64,000 nt of DNA from positions 1-64,000 of the forward strand of contig CAYREX010000014.1 of the NCBI GenBank assembly GCA_964423505.1, written 5' to 3'. Both the position numbers and the translations under genes were made by a program. Source of the stretch: CAYREX01 sp964423505 (GTDB lineage: Bacteria > Fermentibacterota > Fermentibacteria > Fermentibacterales > JCC-6). Positions 36,958-46,708 of the stretch are shown in pieces; position 1 is the stretch's first letter, and the number at the start of each line of letters is the position of its first letter. The notes beneath the pieces are model-generated. The model was given only the letters and a program-made list of their open reading frames with translations, had not been told where the DNA came from and did not search any database.

Positions 36958-38174
36958 TGCCTCAGTCCCTCCACGGGGCTTATGGAGGCGGCCCTGAGGG
37001 CCGGGGCGCACGCGGCGGCCACGCTCAGGAGCAGGGCGGCGGCGGCGACCAGGGCGACGTCGGGGCCGTGGATATCCACCGGGATGCTCTCGTGGAAGGA
37101 GTAGACGTCCGGCAGGGAGATCGCCCCGGACTCCCCTATGAACCAGCAGCCGGCCAGCCCGAGGGCGACGCCCAGCAGCACCCCTGACAGGCCCACCAGG
37201 ACCCCCTCCCAGAGGAAGACCCGGAAGACGAGTCCGTGTGTGGCGCCCATGGCCTTCAGCACGGAGACGTCCCGCCTGCGCTCCATGGCGGAGCGGGAGA
37301 TGGTCCCGACTATGTTGAAGGTGGCCACCAGGATGATGAGCAGTATGGCCAGGAAGGCGCCCAGCCGCTCCAGCTTGATGGAGGCCGTCAGGTCGGGGTT
37401 CAGCTCGCGCCATGTCATCACCGAGGCGCCCTCCGGGATCAGTGGCGCCAGGTCCCGCTCCAGCCTGCGTATGTCCACCCCCGGCCCCTCCCGGATGCTG
37501 ATGCCCGAGTAGCCGCCTCCCGGCAGGAACATCGAGCGGGCCAGGTCTATGTGTACCCAGGCCATGGTCTCGTCGTTGGGAGGAGAGCCGGTCTCCACCG
37601 CGGCGGTGAAGACGGCCCTGCCGATGGCGTACCCCCGGGAGGAGAAGAAGGCCTTCGGGGGGAAGACCAGCAGGGTGTCGCCCACTGCGTGCTGGACCCT
37701 CTCCGCCAGGTAGAGGCCGAGGACGATGCCGTCCCCTCCGCCCGCGCGCAGGGCGGGGCTGCCGTAGGAGAGGTGCTCGGCCATCCAGTCGTCCGCGAGG
37801 TCCCTCTCCGGGTCGATGCCCCGGACCACGCAGCCCGCGTCCAGACCGCGCGAGGGGAGCTGCAGGACGGCCTCCCCCTGGATGTAGGGGGACACCGCCT
37901 CGACGCCGGCAACCCCGGCGAGGGAGGCCAGGAGCGAGCTGTCGGCCTCGAGCGAGCCGCCGGAGTCGGGCAGCACCGTGAGCGGGGCGTCGACCGTCAG
38001 GATGCTCTCTCCGATGAAGCCCTCCAGGCCGGAGAGCACCCCCATGACCACCACGAGGGCCCCTACGCCCACGGCCACCCCGGCCATGCTCACAACCGTG
38101 GAGAAGGCGACCCGCCTCCTGCGGGGGTGTCTCCGCACGTACCGCCAGGCGAGAAGCCAGGAGAACCTGTTCAT
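36954..38174 (-). CDS. LolC/LolE-type ABC permease
   Basis: 406 residues. Four membrane segments: one near the N-terminus (VVSMAGVAVGVGALVVVMG) and three near the C-terminus, with a large extracytoplasmic domain between, as in LolC/E and MacB permeases. The cytoplasmic block SAMERRRDVSVLKAMGAT is the FtsX-type coupling motif. It should help move lipoproteins from inner to outer membrane with a LolD ATPase, but no ATPase gene is in the window. GGAGG lies about 8 bases before ATG 38174. It is the first gene of this operon, divergent from the C25 protease. Confidence 0.88.
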   Translation of the reverse strand: MNRFSWLLAWRYVRRHPRRRRVAFSTVVSMAGVAVGVGALVVVMGVLSGLEGFIGESILTVDAPLTVLPDSGGSLEADSSLLASLAGVAGVEAVSPYIQGEAVLQLPSRGLDAGCVVRGIDPERDLADDWMAEHLSYGSPALRAGGGDGIVLGLYLAERVQHAVGDTLLVFPPKAFFSSRGYAIGRAVFTAAVETGSPPNDETMAWVHIDLARSMFLPGGGYSGISIREGPGVDIRRLERDLAPLIPEGASVMTWRELNPDLTASIKLERLGAFLAILLIILVATFNIVGTISRSAMERRRDVSVLKAMGATHGLVFRVFLWEGVLVGLSGVLLGVALGLAGCWFIGESGAISLPDVYSFHESIPVDIHGPDVALVAAAALLLSVAAACAPALRAASISPVEGLRQ

Positions 38175-38334
38175 CCGACATACCTCCGAAGGTCGAATAT
38201 GCCGCTCCGCCTTCCTCCGGGGGAGCCCCGGGAACCGCTCCTGCGGTGGCTTGTTGACTACTCTGGAAGGCAGTTGCGGCCGTGTCGCACCGGAAGTAGT
38301 TTCTCCACCTGCACGCAGGAAGGGAGCGGGCCGC

Positions 38335-41300
38335 TTGCATGTACTGGCACTGACGCTGGCTCTGCTCCGGTCTGTGGCCGGACTGCAGGACGACGGAGGC
38401 CCCGTGCGCCTGGTCTCGTCCACCGGCGGTGGCTGCACGCTGGATGTAGACGTGACCGTCGCCGCGTTCGTAGAGACCGGACAGGGCTGGATGATGGATG
38501 TGAGCGGGTTCGAGCCGTCCTTCGAGGAGGGCGACATCCTCAGGCCCTCGCTGACCCTGGTCATCCCGCTCCCTCCGGACGTTACGCCGGACCTCACCGT
38601 AACGCCCGGGGGATCCGTCCCGGTCGATCCGCCCGGGGCGCCGGCCTATGCTCCCGTGCAGCACGGTACCGGTCTGGCCACCTCCTGGCGGCCCTCCGAG
38701 CCGTCGACCGCAGCCGTCCCCCGTGACCTGGGCGAGCTGCGGGTGACCCGACTCGCCGGTACCAGGGTGGCGCTGGTCACTCTCTACCCGTTCACTTCCG
38801 CCAGCCCCTCCTCGGTCCCGGAGGGCCTCAGGGTGGAGCTCGAGTGGCCCGAGACGGCCGGCGGGGTGCCTGTCTCCGGTCCCCTGCTCCCAGGAGTCTG
38901 CCCGCCCGGGGTCCTCTTCTGGCCGGATTCCCCGGAGGATCCCGGGGAGAGCCCGTTCTGGGGGATGCCATGGGCGAGGATAGAGCTCTCCGGGAGCGGC
39001 CTCTACGCGCTTACCGGGAGCGAGCTCGACGCGGCAGGGTGCGAGCTGCTCGGCACGCCCTCCTCGTCGCTCAGGATGCTGACCGGCCCCGGCGTGCAGT
39101 ACGACGTCGAGAAGCCGGGGGAGGAGCACCAGCCGGTCGAGGTGGCGCTGGAGGTAGTGGACGGAGGAGACGGGAGCTTCGACGCCGCCGACTCCCTCAT
39201 CTGGTACGGAAGGGCCCTGGAGAGGCTCGTACCGAGCGGCATGCTCGGAATGGAGATGCTGAGCCACGCCTATGCCGAGCGGAACGTCTACTGGCTGACC
39301 TGGGGCGGCGGGGACGGACTGCGGATGACCCGGGAGGAGGCGCTGCCCGACGGCTCTCCGGAGGTGGGCCCTTCGCTGCCCCACTACGTATGGCAGGAGA
39401 GGGAGTACACCTGGCTCCCGCACCGGGAGACGCGTACGGGATGGGCCTGGACACAGCTCTTCGAGGGGGTGCCCGGCTTCTTCTACTTCAGCACGCCCTC
39501 CCCCGAAGGCGGCGGCACGCTGGCCGTCTCGCTGCTCACCGACGCCACAGGCCCGCACGAGGCCGTCTTCCAGCTGAACGGCTCCACCCTGGCTGAGACC
39601 AGCTGGGTCTACACCGGCGAGACCGAGCTCGTCTTCCGGGACCTGGAGCTGGACCCCTCGGTGAACCTGCTCAAGGTCACCTATGCAGATGGCCCCGGCC
39701 AGGTATGGCTGAACCATTTCCAGGTCTCCTACCCGCGGTCGCTGGACCCCGGCCGGGGAAGGCTTCTCCTCACCAACCCGCTGGTGGGTCCGCACACCCT
39801 CAGGCTGGGCGGTGCAGCCGAGGGATGCAGGCTGCTGGACCTTACCGACCCGTGCCGTCCGGTGGCGCTGGACGGCCGTCTGGCTGACGGCACGCTCTCC
39901 TTCTCCAGGGAGCTGGTACCCTCATCGGCCTTCATCATGGCCCGCCGGGACGACCTCCTCTTCCCCGACACGGTACTCGCCGACCCCCCCGGGCGGATAC
40001 TCGGGACAGGCGTCTCCGGGGACGTAGCCGTGGTCTGCGCCGACACTCTCATGGGCTCCGCCCCGACCATAGAGGCCATCTACGCAGCCAGGGGGCTCTC
40101 CGCCGCAGTCGTCTCCCTCTCCGAGGTCTACGACGAGTTCGGACAGGGAGTGCCGGACCCGGGCGCCGTGAGGTCTTTCCTGCGCCACGCCCAGGAGAGC
40201 TGGCCCGAGCAGGTGCGGGCGCTGCTGCTGGTCGGCGACGGCACGTACGACCCGCTCATGAGGATCAGCGCGGTGCCCACCCTCATGCCGGTATGGATAG
40301 AGCTCGGCCACTCGGACGGCCTGGCCGCGGACGACTTCTACGCCATGACCCACGAGAGCAGCACCCTCCCGGAGCTGCCGGTCTCGAGGATACCCTCCTC
40401 CTCCCCGACGGAGCTCTCGGCCTACCTGGGCAGGCTCATCCGGTACGACTCCTCGCCGCCGTCCGGCGTATGGCGGGGGCGGGCCGTGCTGCTGGCCGAC
40501 GACGAGTGGGGCCGCGGGTCGAACGTCGGCGAGAGGGTCCACACCTGGTCATGCGACTCCCTTGCCGAGAAGGTCATTCCCCGCCTGATGCAGCGGGACA
40601 AGCTCTACCTCGTCGAGTACCCGTGGCCGCCCGGCACCTCCCAGTACGGCATACACCCGGAGAAGCCGGAGGCGAGGGAGGACCTGGTGGAGCTGCTCGG
40701 GGAGGGCTGCGCCTCCCTCACCTTCTTCGGCCACGGCTCCTACGGGCAGATAGCCCACGAGAAGGTGCTCGTCTCCAGCGACGCGGACAGACTGGGCAAT
40801 GGAGACAGGCTCCCGGTGGCCGTCTTCGCCAGCTGCGACGTGGCCCACTTCGACCTGGTCTCGGCGGACTGCATGTCGGAGGAGCTCCTGAACGCCGCGG
40901 GCGGTGGCGCCATAGCCGTCATAGCGGCCACCAGGGGAACCTACTCCTACAACAACGAGTACCTGTTCAAGAGCTACTACGAGGTCCTCTACGGCGAGGA
41001 TGCCCCCACCATCGGCGAGGCCCTCTGGGCGGCGAAGGTCATGGGGACCGGGAGCTACTCCAACCACATGAAGTACGTAGTGCTCGGAGACGGAGGGCTC
41101 ACACAGGTTCGGCCGGACGACGAAGGCTGCTCTCTGGTCGTCGAGGGAGACACCCTCAGGAGGGGGAGGATGGCCACGGTGGAGGCCGACATCGGCCGGG
41201 CGCAGTCGGCGATGGTCCGGGTCACGGAGAGCGGCGGCATTCGTACGTACAACTGTCTCGGCGGCATGGTCCTCGAGTACATGGGCTACGGAGCCCCGAT

Positions 41301-42111
41301 CTACAGCGGCATGGTGCATGCGGAGGAGGGCCTGCTCAGCGCCGACTTCTTCGTTCCGGTGCAGGCCGATACCGGCTCCTGCGCCAGGGCCGGAGCATCC
41401 GGCCTGCCGGATGCCACCGTCGCCTGGCTGGAGTGGGTCGGCCTGGTGGACCGGGGGGGGTACAGGCAGGACGAGACGCCGCCGGAGGTGGATACCTGGA
41501 TAGAGGGCTACCGTTACGACGACTCACCGGAGGTGCCCACGGACGCGACCCTCAGGATCGCGGCCACCGACTCCAGCGGGATATGCAGCATGGGGGGCGG
41601 CGCCGGCCGGTCGATACTCATGAGCCTCGACTCCCGGGGGCTCGACCTGAGCAGGTGGTTCCAGTACCTGCCCGACAGCTACACCAGTGGAGAGCTGAGC
41701 TATCCGCTCCCCGAGCTGGCCGAGGGGCCGCACCGCGCGGTGGTGGTCCTCTGGGACGGCGTTGGCAACTCGGCCAGGGACACGCTGGACTTCGTGACAG
41801 TAGACCTCGAGGAGAGGGCCCTCTCCGATGTCCTGGTGTACCCCAGCCCCGGTTGCGGCCGGCGCTGCTTCAGCTTCATGGCCGGGGCGGGGGGCACTGT
41901 CACCGTGAGCGTCTACACCGTCGCCGGCCGCCGCATATGGGAGCGCACGGTGGAGTGCGGGGCCGGCTACAACCAGGTCGTCTGGGACGGCCTCGACGCC
42001 GACGGGGACCCTCCGGCCACCGGAGCCTATATCTTCCGGGTGAGGCTGGAGGGTCCGGAAGGCTCCGGGAGCCATACGGGGGTCCTCGCCAACGTCAGGG
42101 AGGGCACATGA
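38335..42111 (+). CDS. C25 (gingipain/PorU-like) peptidase with FlgD-like C-terminus, copy 1
   Basis: 1258 residues. TTG 38335 with AAGGGAG upstream gives a signal peptide (HVLALTLALLRSVAG); in-frame sequence further 5' is antisense to the permease gene. Beta-rich domains precede a C25 catalytic domain with His 800 (FFGHGSYGQIAHEK) and Cys 834 (VFASCDVAHFD), the gingipain dyad. The C-terminus is FlgD/Ig-like: VLVYPSPG, VSVYTVAGRRIWE and VVWDGLDADGDPPATGAY. The size fits PorU, the type IX sortase, as well as secreted C25 proteases; no other type IX gene is seen. Its TGA overlaps the sirtuin ATG. Confidence 0.87.
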   Translation: MHVLALTLALLRSVAGLQDDGGPVRLVSSTGGGCTLDVDVTVAAFVETGQGWMMDVSGFEPSFEEGDILRPSLTLVIPLPPDVTPDLTVTPGGSVPVDPPGAPAYAPVQHGTGLATSWRPSEPSTAAVPRDLGELRVTRLAGTRVALVTLYPFTSASPSSVPEGLRVELEWPETAGGVPVSGPLLPGVCPPGVLFWPDSPEDPGESPFWGMPWARIELSGSGLYALTGSELDAAGCELLGTPSSSLRMLTGPGVQYDVEKPGEEHQPVEVALEVVDGGDGSFDAADSLIWYGRALERLVPSGMLGMEMLSHAYAERNVYWLTWGGGDGLRMTREEALPDGSPEVGPSLPHYVWQEREYTWLPHRETRTGWAWTQLFEGVPGFFYFSTPSPEGGGTLAVSLLTDATGPHEAVFQLNGSTLAETSWVYTGETELVFRDLELDPSVNLLKVTYADGPGQVWLNHFQVSYPRSLDPGRGRLLLTNPLVGPHTLRLGGAAEGCRLLDLTDPCRPVALDGRLADGTLSFSRELVPSSAFIMARRDDLLFPDTVLADPPGRILGTGVSGDVAVVCADTLMGSAPTIEAIYAARGLSAAVVSLSEVYDEFGQGVPDPGAVRSFLRHAQESWPEQVRALLLVGDGTYDPLMRISAVPTLMPVWIELGHSDGLAADDFYAMTHESSTLPELPVSRIPSSSPTELSAYLGRLIRYDSSPPSGVWRGRAVLLADDEWGRGSNVGERVHTWSCDSLAEKVIPRLMQRDKLYLVEYPWPPGTSQYGIHPEKPEAREDLVELLGEGCASLTFFGHGSYGQIAHEKVLVSSDADRLGNGDRLPVAVFASCDVAHFDLVSADCMSEELLNAAGGGAIAVIAATRGTYSYNNEYLFKSYYEVLYGEDAPTIGEALWAAKVMGTGSYSNHMKYVVLGDGGLTQVRPDDEGCSLVVEGDTLRRGRMATVEADIGRAQSAMVRVTESGGIRTYNCLGGMVLEYMGYGAPIYSGMVHAEEGLLSADFFVPVQADTGSCARAGASGLPDATVAWLEWVGLVDRGGYRQDETPPEVDTWIEGYRYDDSPEVPTDATLRIAATDSSGICSMGGGAGRSILMSLDSRGLDLSRWFQYLPDSYTSGELSYPLPELAEGPHRAVVVLWDGVGNSARDTLDFVTVDLEERALSDVLVYPSPGCGRRCFSFMAGAGGTVTVSVYTVAGRRIWERTVECGAGYNQVVWDGLDADGDPPATGAYIFRVRLEGPEGSGSHTGVLANVREGT

Positions 42112-42878
42112 CGACCGCCGGCGGGGGAGCGGCCCGGACCGCCATGGAGCAGGCGGCCACGCTGGTGGGTGAGGCTGGCGCCATAGTCGTATCCACCGGG
42201 GCCGGCATGTCCAGCGAGAGCGGCGTCAGGACCTTCAGGGGCAGGGACGGCTGGTGGCGCGAGCGGCGCGCGGAGGAGCTGGCGACACCGGAGGCCCTCA
42301 GGCGCGATCCCCGGCTCGTATGGGAGTGGTACGCCGAGCGACTTCTCGCCAGCCGGGAGCTGACGCCTCACCCCGGCTACGACGCCCTTGTGAGACTGGA
42401 GCGTGAGGGCGGCGCCAGGACCACCGTGGTGACCCAGAACGTCGACGGGCTCCACAGCCGCGCGGGCAGCCGGGACGTCGTAGAGCTGCACGGGAGCCTC
42501 CGCAGCGCCTCCTGCCTGGACCGCTGCGGGGAGGCGCCGGTGACGATTGACGGGGAGCTGCTCTCCGAGCTGCCGCCGAGGTGCCCCTGCGGGAGCCTGC
42601 TCAGGCCGGACGTCGTCCTCTTCGGGGAGCCGCTCCCGGAGGACTCGCTCAGGAGGGCGTTCAGGCTGGCCGCCAAATGCGACGTCATGCTGGTGGTCGG
42701 CACCTCCATGCTGGTCTACCCGGCGGCGGCCCTTCCGCACCTGGCGCTGGAGAGGAGCGTGCCCGTGGTCGAGGTCAACACCGATGCTACCTCGATCACC
42801 CGGCACCCCGGAGTGGTCCACCTCCTTGGCCCCGCCGGAGAGGTGCTCCCGGAGCTCCTGGCGGAGGCGGGGATATGA
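42108..42878 (+). CDS. cobB: Sirtuin, NAD-dependent protein deacylase
   Basis: 256 residues. It removes acyl groups from lysine with NAD+, making nicotinamide and O-acyl-ADP-ribose. Motifs: GAGMSSESGVRTFRG (NAD), TQNVDGLH, catalytic His 128 in ELHGS, zinc cysteines CLDRC and CPCG, and VGTSMLVYP. The pair Tyr-x-x-Arg in EWYAERLLAS corresponds to the acidic-acyl pocket of SIRT5/CobB, so desuccinylase activity is possible. No signal peptide is present, so it is cytoplasmic although both neighbours are exported. ATGA overlaps link it to both C25 genes. Confidence 0.93.
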   Translation: MTTAGGGAARTAMEQAATLVGEAGAIVVSTGAGMSSESGVRTFRGRDGWWRERRAEELATPEALRRDPRLVWEWYAERLLASRELTPHPGYDALVRLEREGGARTTVVTQNVDGLHSRAGSRDVVELHGSLRSASCLDRCGEAPVTIDGELLSELPPRCPCGSLLRPDVVLFGEPLPEDSLRRAFRLAAKCDVMLVVGTSMLVYPAAALPHLALERSVPVVEVNTDATSITRHPGVVHLLGPAGEVLPELLAEAGI

Positions 42879-45800
42879 GCCCGGCGCTGCTGCTGGCCTC
42901 CATCCTCGCGCTGCCTCCGGCGTCCCCCCTCCTGCCCCCGGCGCAGCCGGTGACCGTGACCTCGCAGGAGCTCCCGGCGGTCGACCCGTCGGGCGGGTTC
43001 GCCGGCACCCTCCGCTTCGGCCCCCCTGCCGTGCATGACCTCGGGAGCGGCTCCTGCGTCTCGCTCCCGGGAGCCGCGCCGTCGGCCGGCCCGGGGAGCC
43101 CTCTCCGTCCGTCGGTGTTCCTCTACGTGCCGGTTCCCCCTTCGGCCGAGCCGGAGCTCACCTGGAGCGCCGGGCCGCTCATGCCTACCGGTCTGACCGG
43201 TACGGAGGCCAGGATGCCCGCGCTGGAGGGCACAGGCCTCGAAACGAGGGAGGTGACGGTCGAGCCGCTCCCCGACCGGGAGGAGGGGATGGCCGTCCTC
43301 CGGGAAGTGGTGCCCCTGGCCGGCGCGACGGTGGCGGTGGTGGAGGTGATGCCGGTGACGGACGGCGGCCGGTCGTACGCCACGACCGTCTTCGTCAGGC
43401 TCTCATGGGAGCCGGCCGCGGGAGGGCGCCCGGTATCCGGGAGCCGCCTGCTTTCGATGGTAGCGCCTTCGGGCACCCTCTACTGGCCGGCGGAGGAGAG
43501 GGAGAGTGAGAGCGTCTTCTGGGGCAGGCCCTGGGCCAGGCTGGCCGTGCCCTCCACGGGACCCTACGCGCTGTCCTTCGAGGACCTGGCGGCCGCCGGC
43601 TGCGAGGTGGAGGGCGCTGGCTGCGCCAGCCTCAGGATGCTGACCGGCCCCGGCCTGATGTTCCCGGACGACCCGGAGCCCTCCTGGACCGCCAGCGAGG
43701 TGGACATCGAGGTGGTGGACTCCGGTAGCGACGGCACCTTCGGCAGCGGAGACAGCATCAGGTTCATCGCCAGGGGTCTCTCCAGGTGGGAGCCCCGGGC
43801 CGGCGGTCCCGAGAGGGTCCAGCACAGGTACGCCACCCACAACGTCTACTGGCTGACCTGGGGAGGCGGGGAGGGGGGAAGGATGGGCTCCCTGGACGCC
43901 ACCCCCGACGGCTCGCCGGACTGGGGCCCGGACATCGGGGTCTGGACCTGGCTTCGGGAGGAGGCCGCCTGGCAGCCGGAGTACGAGACCAGCACCGGAT
44001 GGGTCTGGGACGAGCTCGAGGAGGGCTCCTCCCTGACGGTGGAGGGAGGCACCGGCGGAGCGTCAGCCACCGGGGACATAGTCGCCGAGGTGGCCATGCT
44101 CGGTACCGGTACCCACAAGGTCACGCTCTCGGTGGACGGTGAAGACGTGCTCACCGACACCTGGAGCGGCTCGGGCGACAGGGATCTCGCGGTCGAGGGG
44201 GTCACCATCCCCGGCTCGGGGACCCTCTCCGTATCCCTGGTGGAGGAGAGCAACCCCGAGACTATGCTCGGCCCGGTCAGCTTCACGCTGCGCCATCCGA
44301 TGCCCCTCTCCCGGGTCGGCGGGATGAGGCTCCTGCCCGGCCTCTCCGGCAAGGGCGGGTACACCTTCACGGTGCCCGACGTCCCTTCCGGTACCCGCGT
44401 CTACGATGTCACCGACACGACGCGGCCCGATCTCCTGACCGGGGTCCAGTGGTCCGGCGACGGCCTCGTGTTCTCCGTGGAGGTGCTGGACTCCACCGGC
44501 CTGATGGTGGTGGAGCCCGGGGACTGGGCCAGGCCGGACACCATACGCCCGGCCTCGCCGGGAAGGCTCCTGGGGACCGTTGAAAGCGGAGACCGTCTGC
44601 TGGTCACCCACCCCTCGCTGCTGGAGGGGACGTGGGCGCTGTCCGCCGTGGCCTCCTCCATGGGCCGCGAGCCGGTGGTCGCCACCACCTCCGAGATATA
44701 CGACGAGCTCGGTTTCGGAGTGGCGGACCCGGGTGCCATCAGGGCCGCGGTCCGATGGGCCATCGACGACTGGGAGCCGGGCCTCGAGGGGGTTCTGCTG
44801 GTGGGGGACGGCCACTACGACATGATGGGCCGCACCTACGCAACCCCGGTCATGGTCCCGCCATGGATAATGCTCGGCTCGAGGGAGCCCAGCGTCGACG
44901 ACAACTACGTGATGGCCCATCCGGGGTCCTCGCTGCCGGAGGTTCCCATATCGAGGCTCCCGGTGGAGGATGCCTCGGAGCTGGGAGCCTGTACGGGCAA
45001 GCTGCTCGGGTACCTCGACGGCTCCGCCGGCGGCGGCTGGACGAACCGGGCCATGGTCGTGGCCGACGACGAGTGGGGGCAGGGCGGCTCCGTGAACGAG
45101 ACGGAGCACACCCTCGACTGCGAGACGATCGCGGAGGAGGTCCTGCCGAGGAGCACCTCCAGGACGAAGTTCTACATGATAGAGTACCCCTGGCCCCCGG
45201 GGACCACGCCGGACGGGCCTCACCCGCTCAAGCCGGAGGCCCGGGCAGACCTCATCGAGACCATCTCCCGGGGTCACGCCACGCTCCTCTACCTGGGCCA
45301 CGGCGCCCAGACCCTGATAGCGCACGAGAAGCTGATGCTGGCCTCGGACGTCTCCAGCCTCACCAACGACGGGCGACTCTCCGCCTCCTTCTGGGGCACA
45401 TGCGACGTCGGAAGGTTCGACTCCCCCGGTGCCGACGCCATAGGCGAGGAGATGGTGCTGCACCCGGCCGGCGGCTCGATAGTATCCGTCGCCGCCACCA
45501 GGGGGACCTTCGGGCACAACAACTACTCACTCTTCAGAGGGCTGCTGGACTCCCTCTATGCGATGCCTGACCTCACGGTGGCGGACGCCCTCTGGGAGGC
45601 CAAGCTGGCGCAGGCCGGATCCTACGCCAGCAACAACAGGCTCTACGTCCTCTTCGGCTACGGCGACATGCCGCTGAGACTGCCCGGCTCGGACAGCCTG
45701 CTGTCGGTCGAGGGGGATACGATGCTCTCCGGAGAGATGAACGCGCTCTCCCTCTCCGGCCTGCAGGAGGACGGCCTTGCCGTAGTCGAGATACTCGAGT

Positions 45801-46708
45801 CCTCCGTCCGGGACGTCTACACCTGTCTCGGCGGCGCCGAGCTGGAGTGGCTCAGGTACGGCGGCGTCGCCTTCCGGGGGTCCCAGGACGCGATCGGGGG
45901 AGGTTTCGAGCTGAGCTGCTTCGTGCCCTACCAGTCCAGGGTCGGCGAGCTCGCCAGGGCCTCCGCGACCATCCTCTCAGGCAGCAGCACCCTCGTGTCC
46001 GCCCTGGACCCGACCGTTCTGGCCCAGGGCTCCCCCTCCGGCGGAGACGTCCAAGGGCCGGATGTGAGCATGTGGATAGCCGGATACGAGGGGGTGGAGG
46101 ACCCGGGCGTCACCGGCGACGTGGTGCTGGAGGCCGTCCTGTCCGACGAGAGCGGCATCTGCTTCCTCGGCGGCTCCGGACGGCAGCTGACCCTCTTCAC
46201 CGACGGTACCGGCACCGACGTCGGGGAGCACTTCCTCTACGAGAGGGGGAGCGCCACCACCGGGAGGCTCACGGTGCCTGTGGAGGAGCTGGTGGAGGGC
46301 GACCACAGGTTCATCCTCTGGAGCTTCGACGGGCTGGGCAACGGGGCCAGGGACACCCTCGACTTCCACACGGTGAGCGGGTCGGACCTGGGCCTCTCGG
46401 AGGTGCTGGTCTACCCCAACCCGGGGGACGGCCTCCGCTGCTTCAGCTTCAGGGTGACCGAGGCGAGCACCGTCTCGGTCTCCGTCTACACCATCGCCGG
46501 CAGGCGGGTCGAGCAGATCTCCGCCTCCTGCGGACAGGGATACAACCAGGTTCTCTGGGACGGGCTCGACAGGGACGGCGACCCCCTGGCCACCGGCTCG
46601 TACATCTACTCGATAGAGGCAACCGCGTCCGGCTCGAGCGTGTTCGACAGGACCGCTTCCGAGACCGGGGTGCTGGTCGTCGTCCGCGAGGGGGAGGTAC
46701 CGCTGTGA
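42875..46708 (+). CDS. C25 (gingipain/PorU-like) peptidase with FlgD-like C-terminus, copy 2
   Basis: 1277 residues, a paralogue of copy 1 across its whole length; shared blocks include SLRMLTGPG, NVYWLTWGGGEG, YPWPPGT and IAHEK. The signal peptide begins MSPALLLASILALPPA. The catalytic dyad is His 809 (YLGHGAQTLIAHEK) and Cys 843 (FWGTCDVGRFD). The C-terminal domain has VLVYPNPGDG, VSVYTIAGRR and VLWDGLDRDGDPLATGSY. The end is VREGEVPL, so neither copy has a classic Lys/Arg-rich type IX tail. Overlaps with the sirtuin gene before and the TPR gene after indicate one transcript. Confidence 0.87.
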   Translation: MSPALLLASILALPPASPLLPPAQPVTVTSQELPAVDPSGGFAGTLRFGPPAVHDLGSGSCVSLPGAAPSAGPGSPLRPSVFLYVPVPPSAEPELTWSAGPLMPTGLTGTEARMPALEGTGLETREVTVEPLPDREEGMAVLREVVPLAGATVAVVEVMPVTDGGRSYATTVFVRLSWEPAAGGRPVSGSRLLSMVAPSGTLYWPAEERESESVFWGRPWARLAVPSTGPYALSFEDLAAAGCEVEGAGCASLRMLTGPGLMFPDDPEPSWTASEVDIEVVDSGSDGTFGSGDSIRFIARGLSRWEPRAGGPERVQHRYATHNVYWLTWGGGEGGRMGSLDATPDGSPDWGPDIGVWTWLREEAAWQPEYETSTGWVWDELEEGSSLTVEGGTGGASATGDIVAEVAMLGTGTHKVTLSVDGEDVLTDTWSGSGDRDLAVEGVTIPGSGTLSVSLVEESNPETMLGPVSFTLRHPMPLSRVGGMRLLPGLSGKGGYTFTVPDVPSGTRVYDVTDTTRPDLLTGVQWSGDGLVFSVEVLDSTGLMVVEPGDWARPDTIRPASPGRLLGTVESGDRLLVTHPSLLEGTWALSAVASSMGREPVVATTSEIYDELGFGVADPGAIRAAVRWAIDDWEPGLEGVLLVGDGHYDMMGRTYATPVMVPPWIMLGSREPSVDDNYVMAHPGSSLPEVPISRLPVEDASELGACTGKLLGYLDGSAGGGWTNRAMVVADDEWGQGGSVNETEHTLDCETIAEEVLPRSTSRTKFYMIEYPWPPGTTPDGPHPLKPEARADLIETISRGHATLLYLGHGAQTLIAHEKLMLASDVSSLTNDGRLSASFWGTCDVGRFDSPGADAIGEEMVLHPAGGSIVSVAATRGTFGHNNYSLFRGLLDSLYAMPDLTVADALWEAKLAQAGSYASNNRLYVLFGYGDMPLRLPGSDSLLSVEGDTMLSGEMNALSLSGLQEDGLAVVEILESSVRDVYTCLGGAELEWLRYGGVAFRGSQDAIGGGFELSCFVPYQSRVGELARASATILSGSSTLVSALDPTVLAQGSPSGGDVQGPDVSMWIAGYEGVEDPGVTGDVVLEAVLSDESGICFLGGSGRQLTLFTDGTGTDVGEHFLYERGSATTGRLTVPVEELVEGDHRFILWSFDGLGNGARDTLDFHTVSGSDLGLSEVLVYPNPGDGLRCFSFRVTEASTVSVSVYTIAGRRVEQISASCGQGYNQVLWDGLDRDGDPLATGSYIYSIEATASGSSVFDRTASETGVLVVVREGEVPL

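Noticed and set aside
38250..38256. TTGACT in the gap between the LolC/E-type permease and C25 copy 1
   Set aside because: No -10 hexamer at 16-18 bases. The divergent promoters here could not be placed.
35977..39795. A very long minus-strand open frame of 1272 codons
   Set aside because: Only the last 326 codons (to ATG 36957) are the transglutaminase-like gene. The rest is antisense to the permease and C25 genes in GC-rich DNA and has no protein-like composition.
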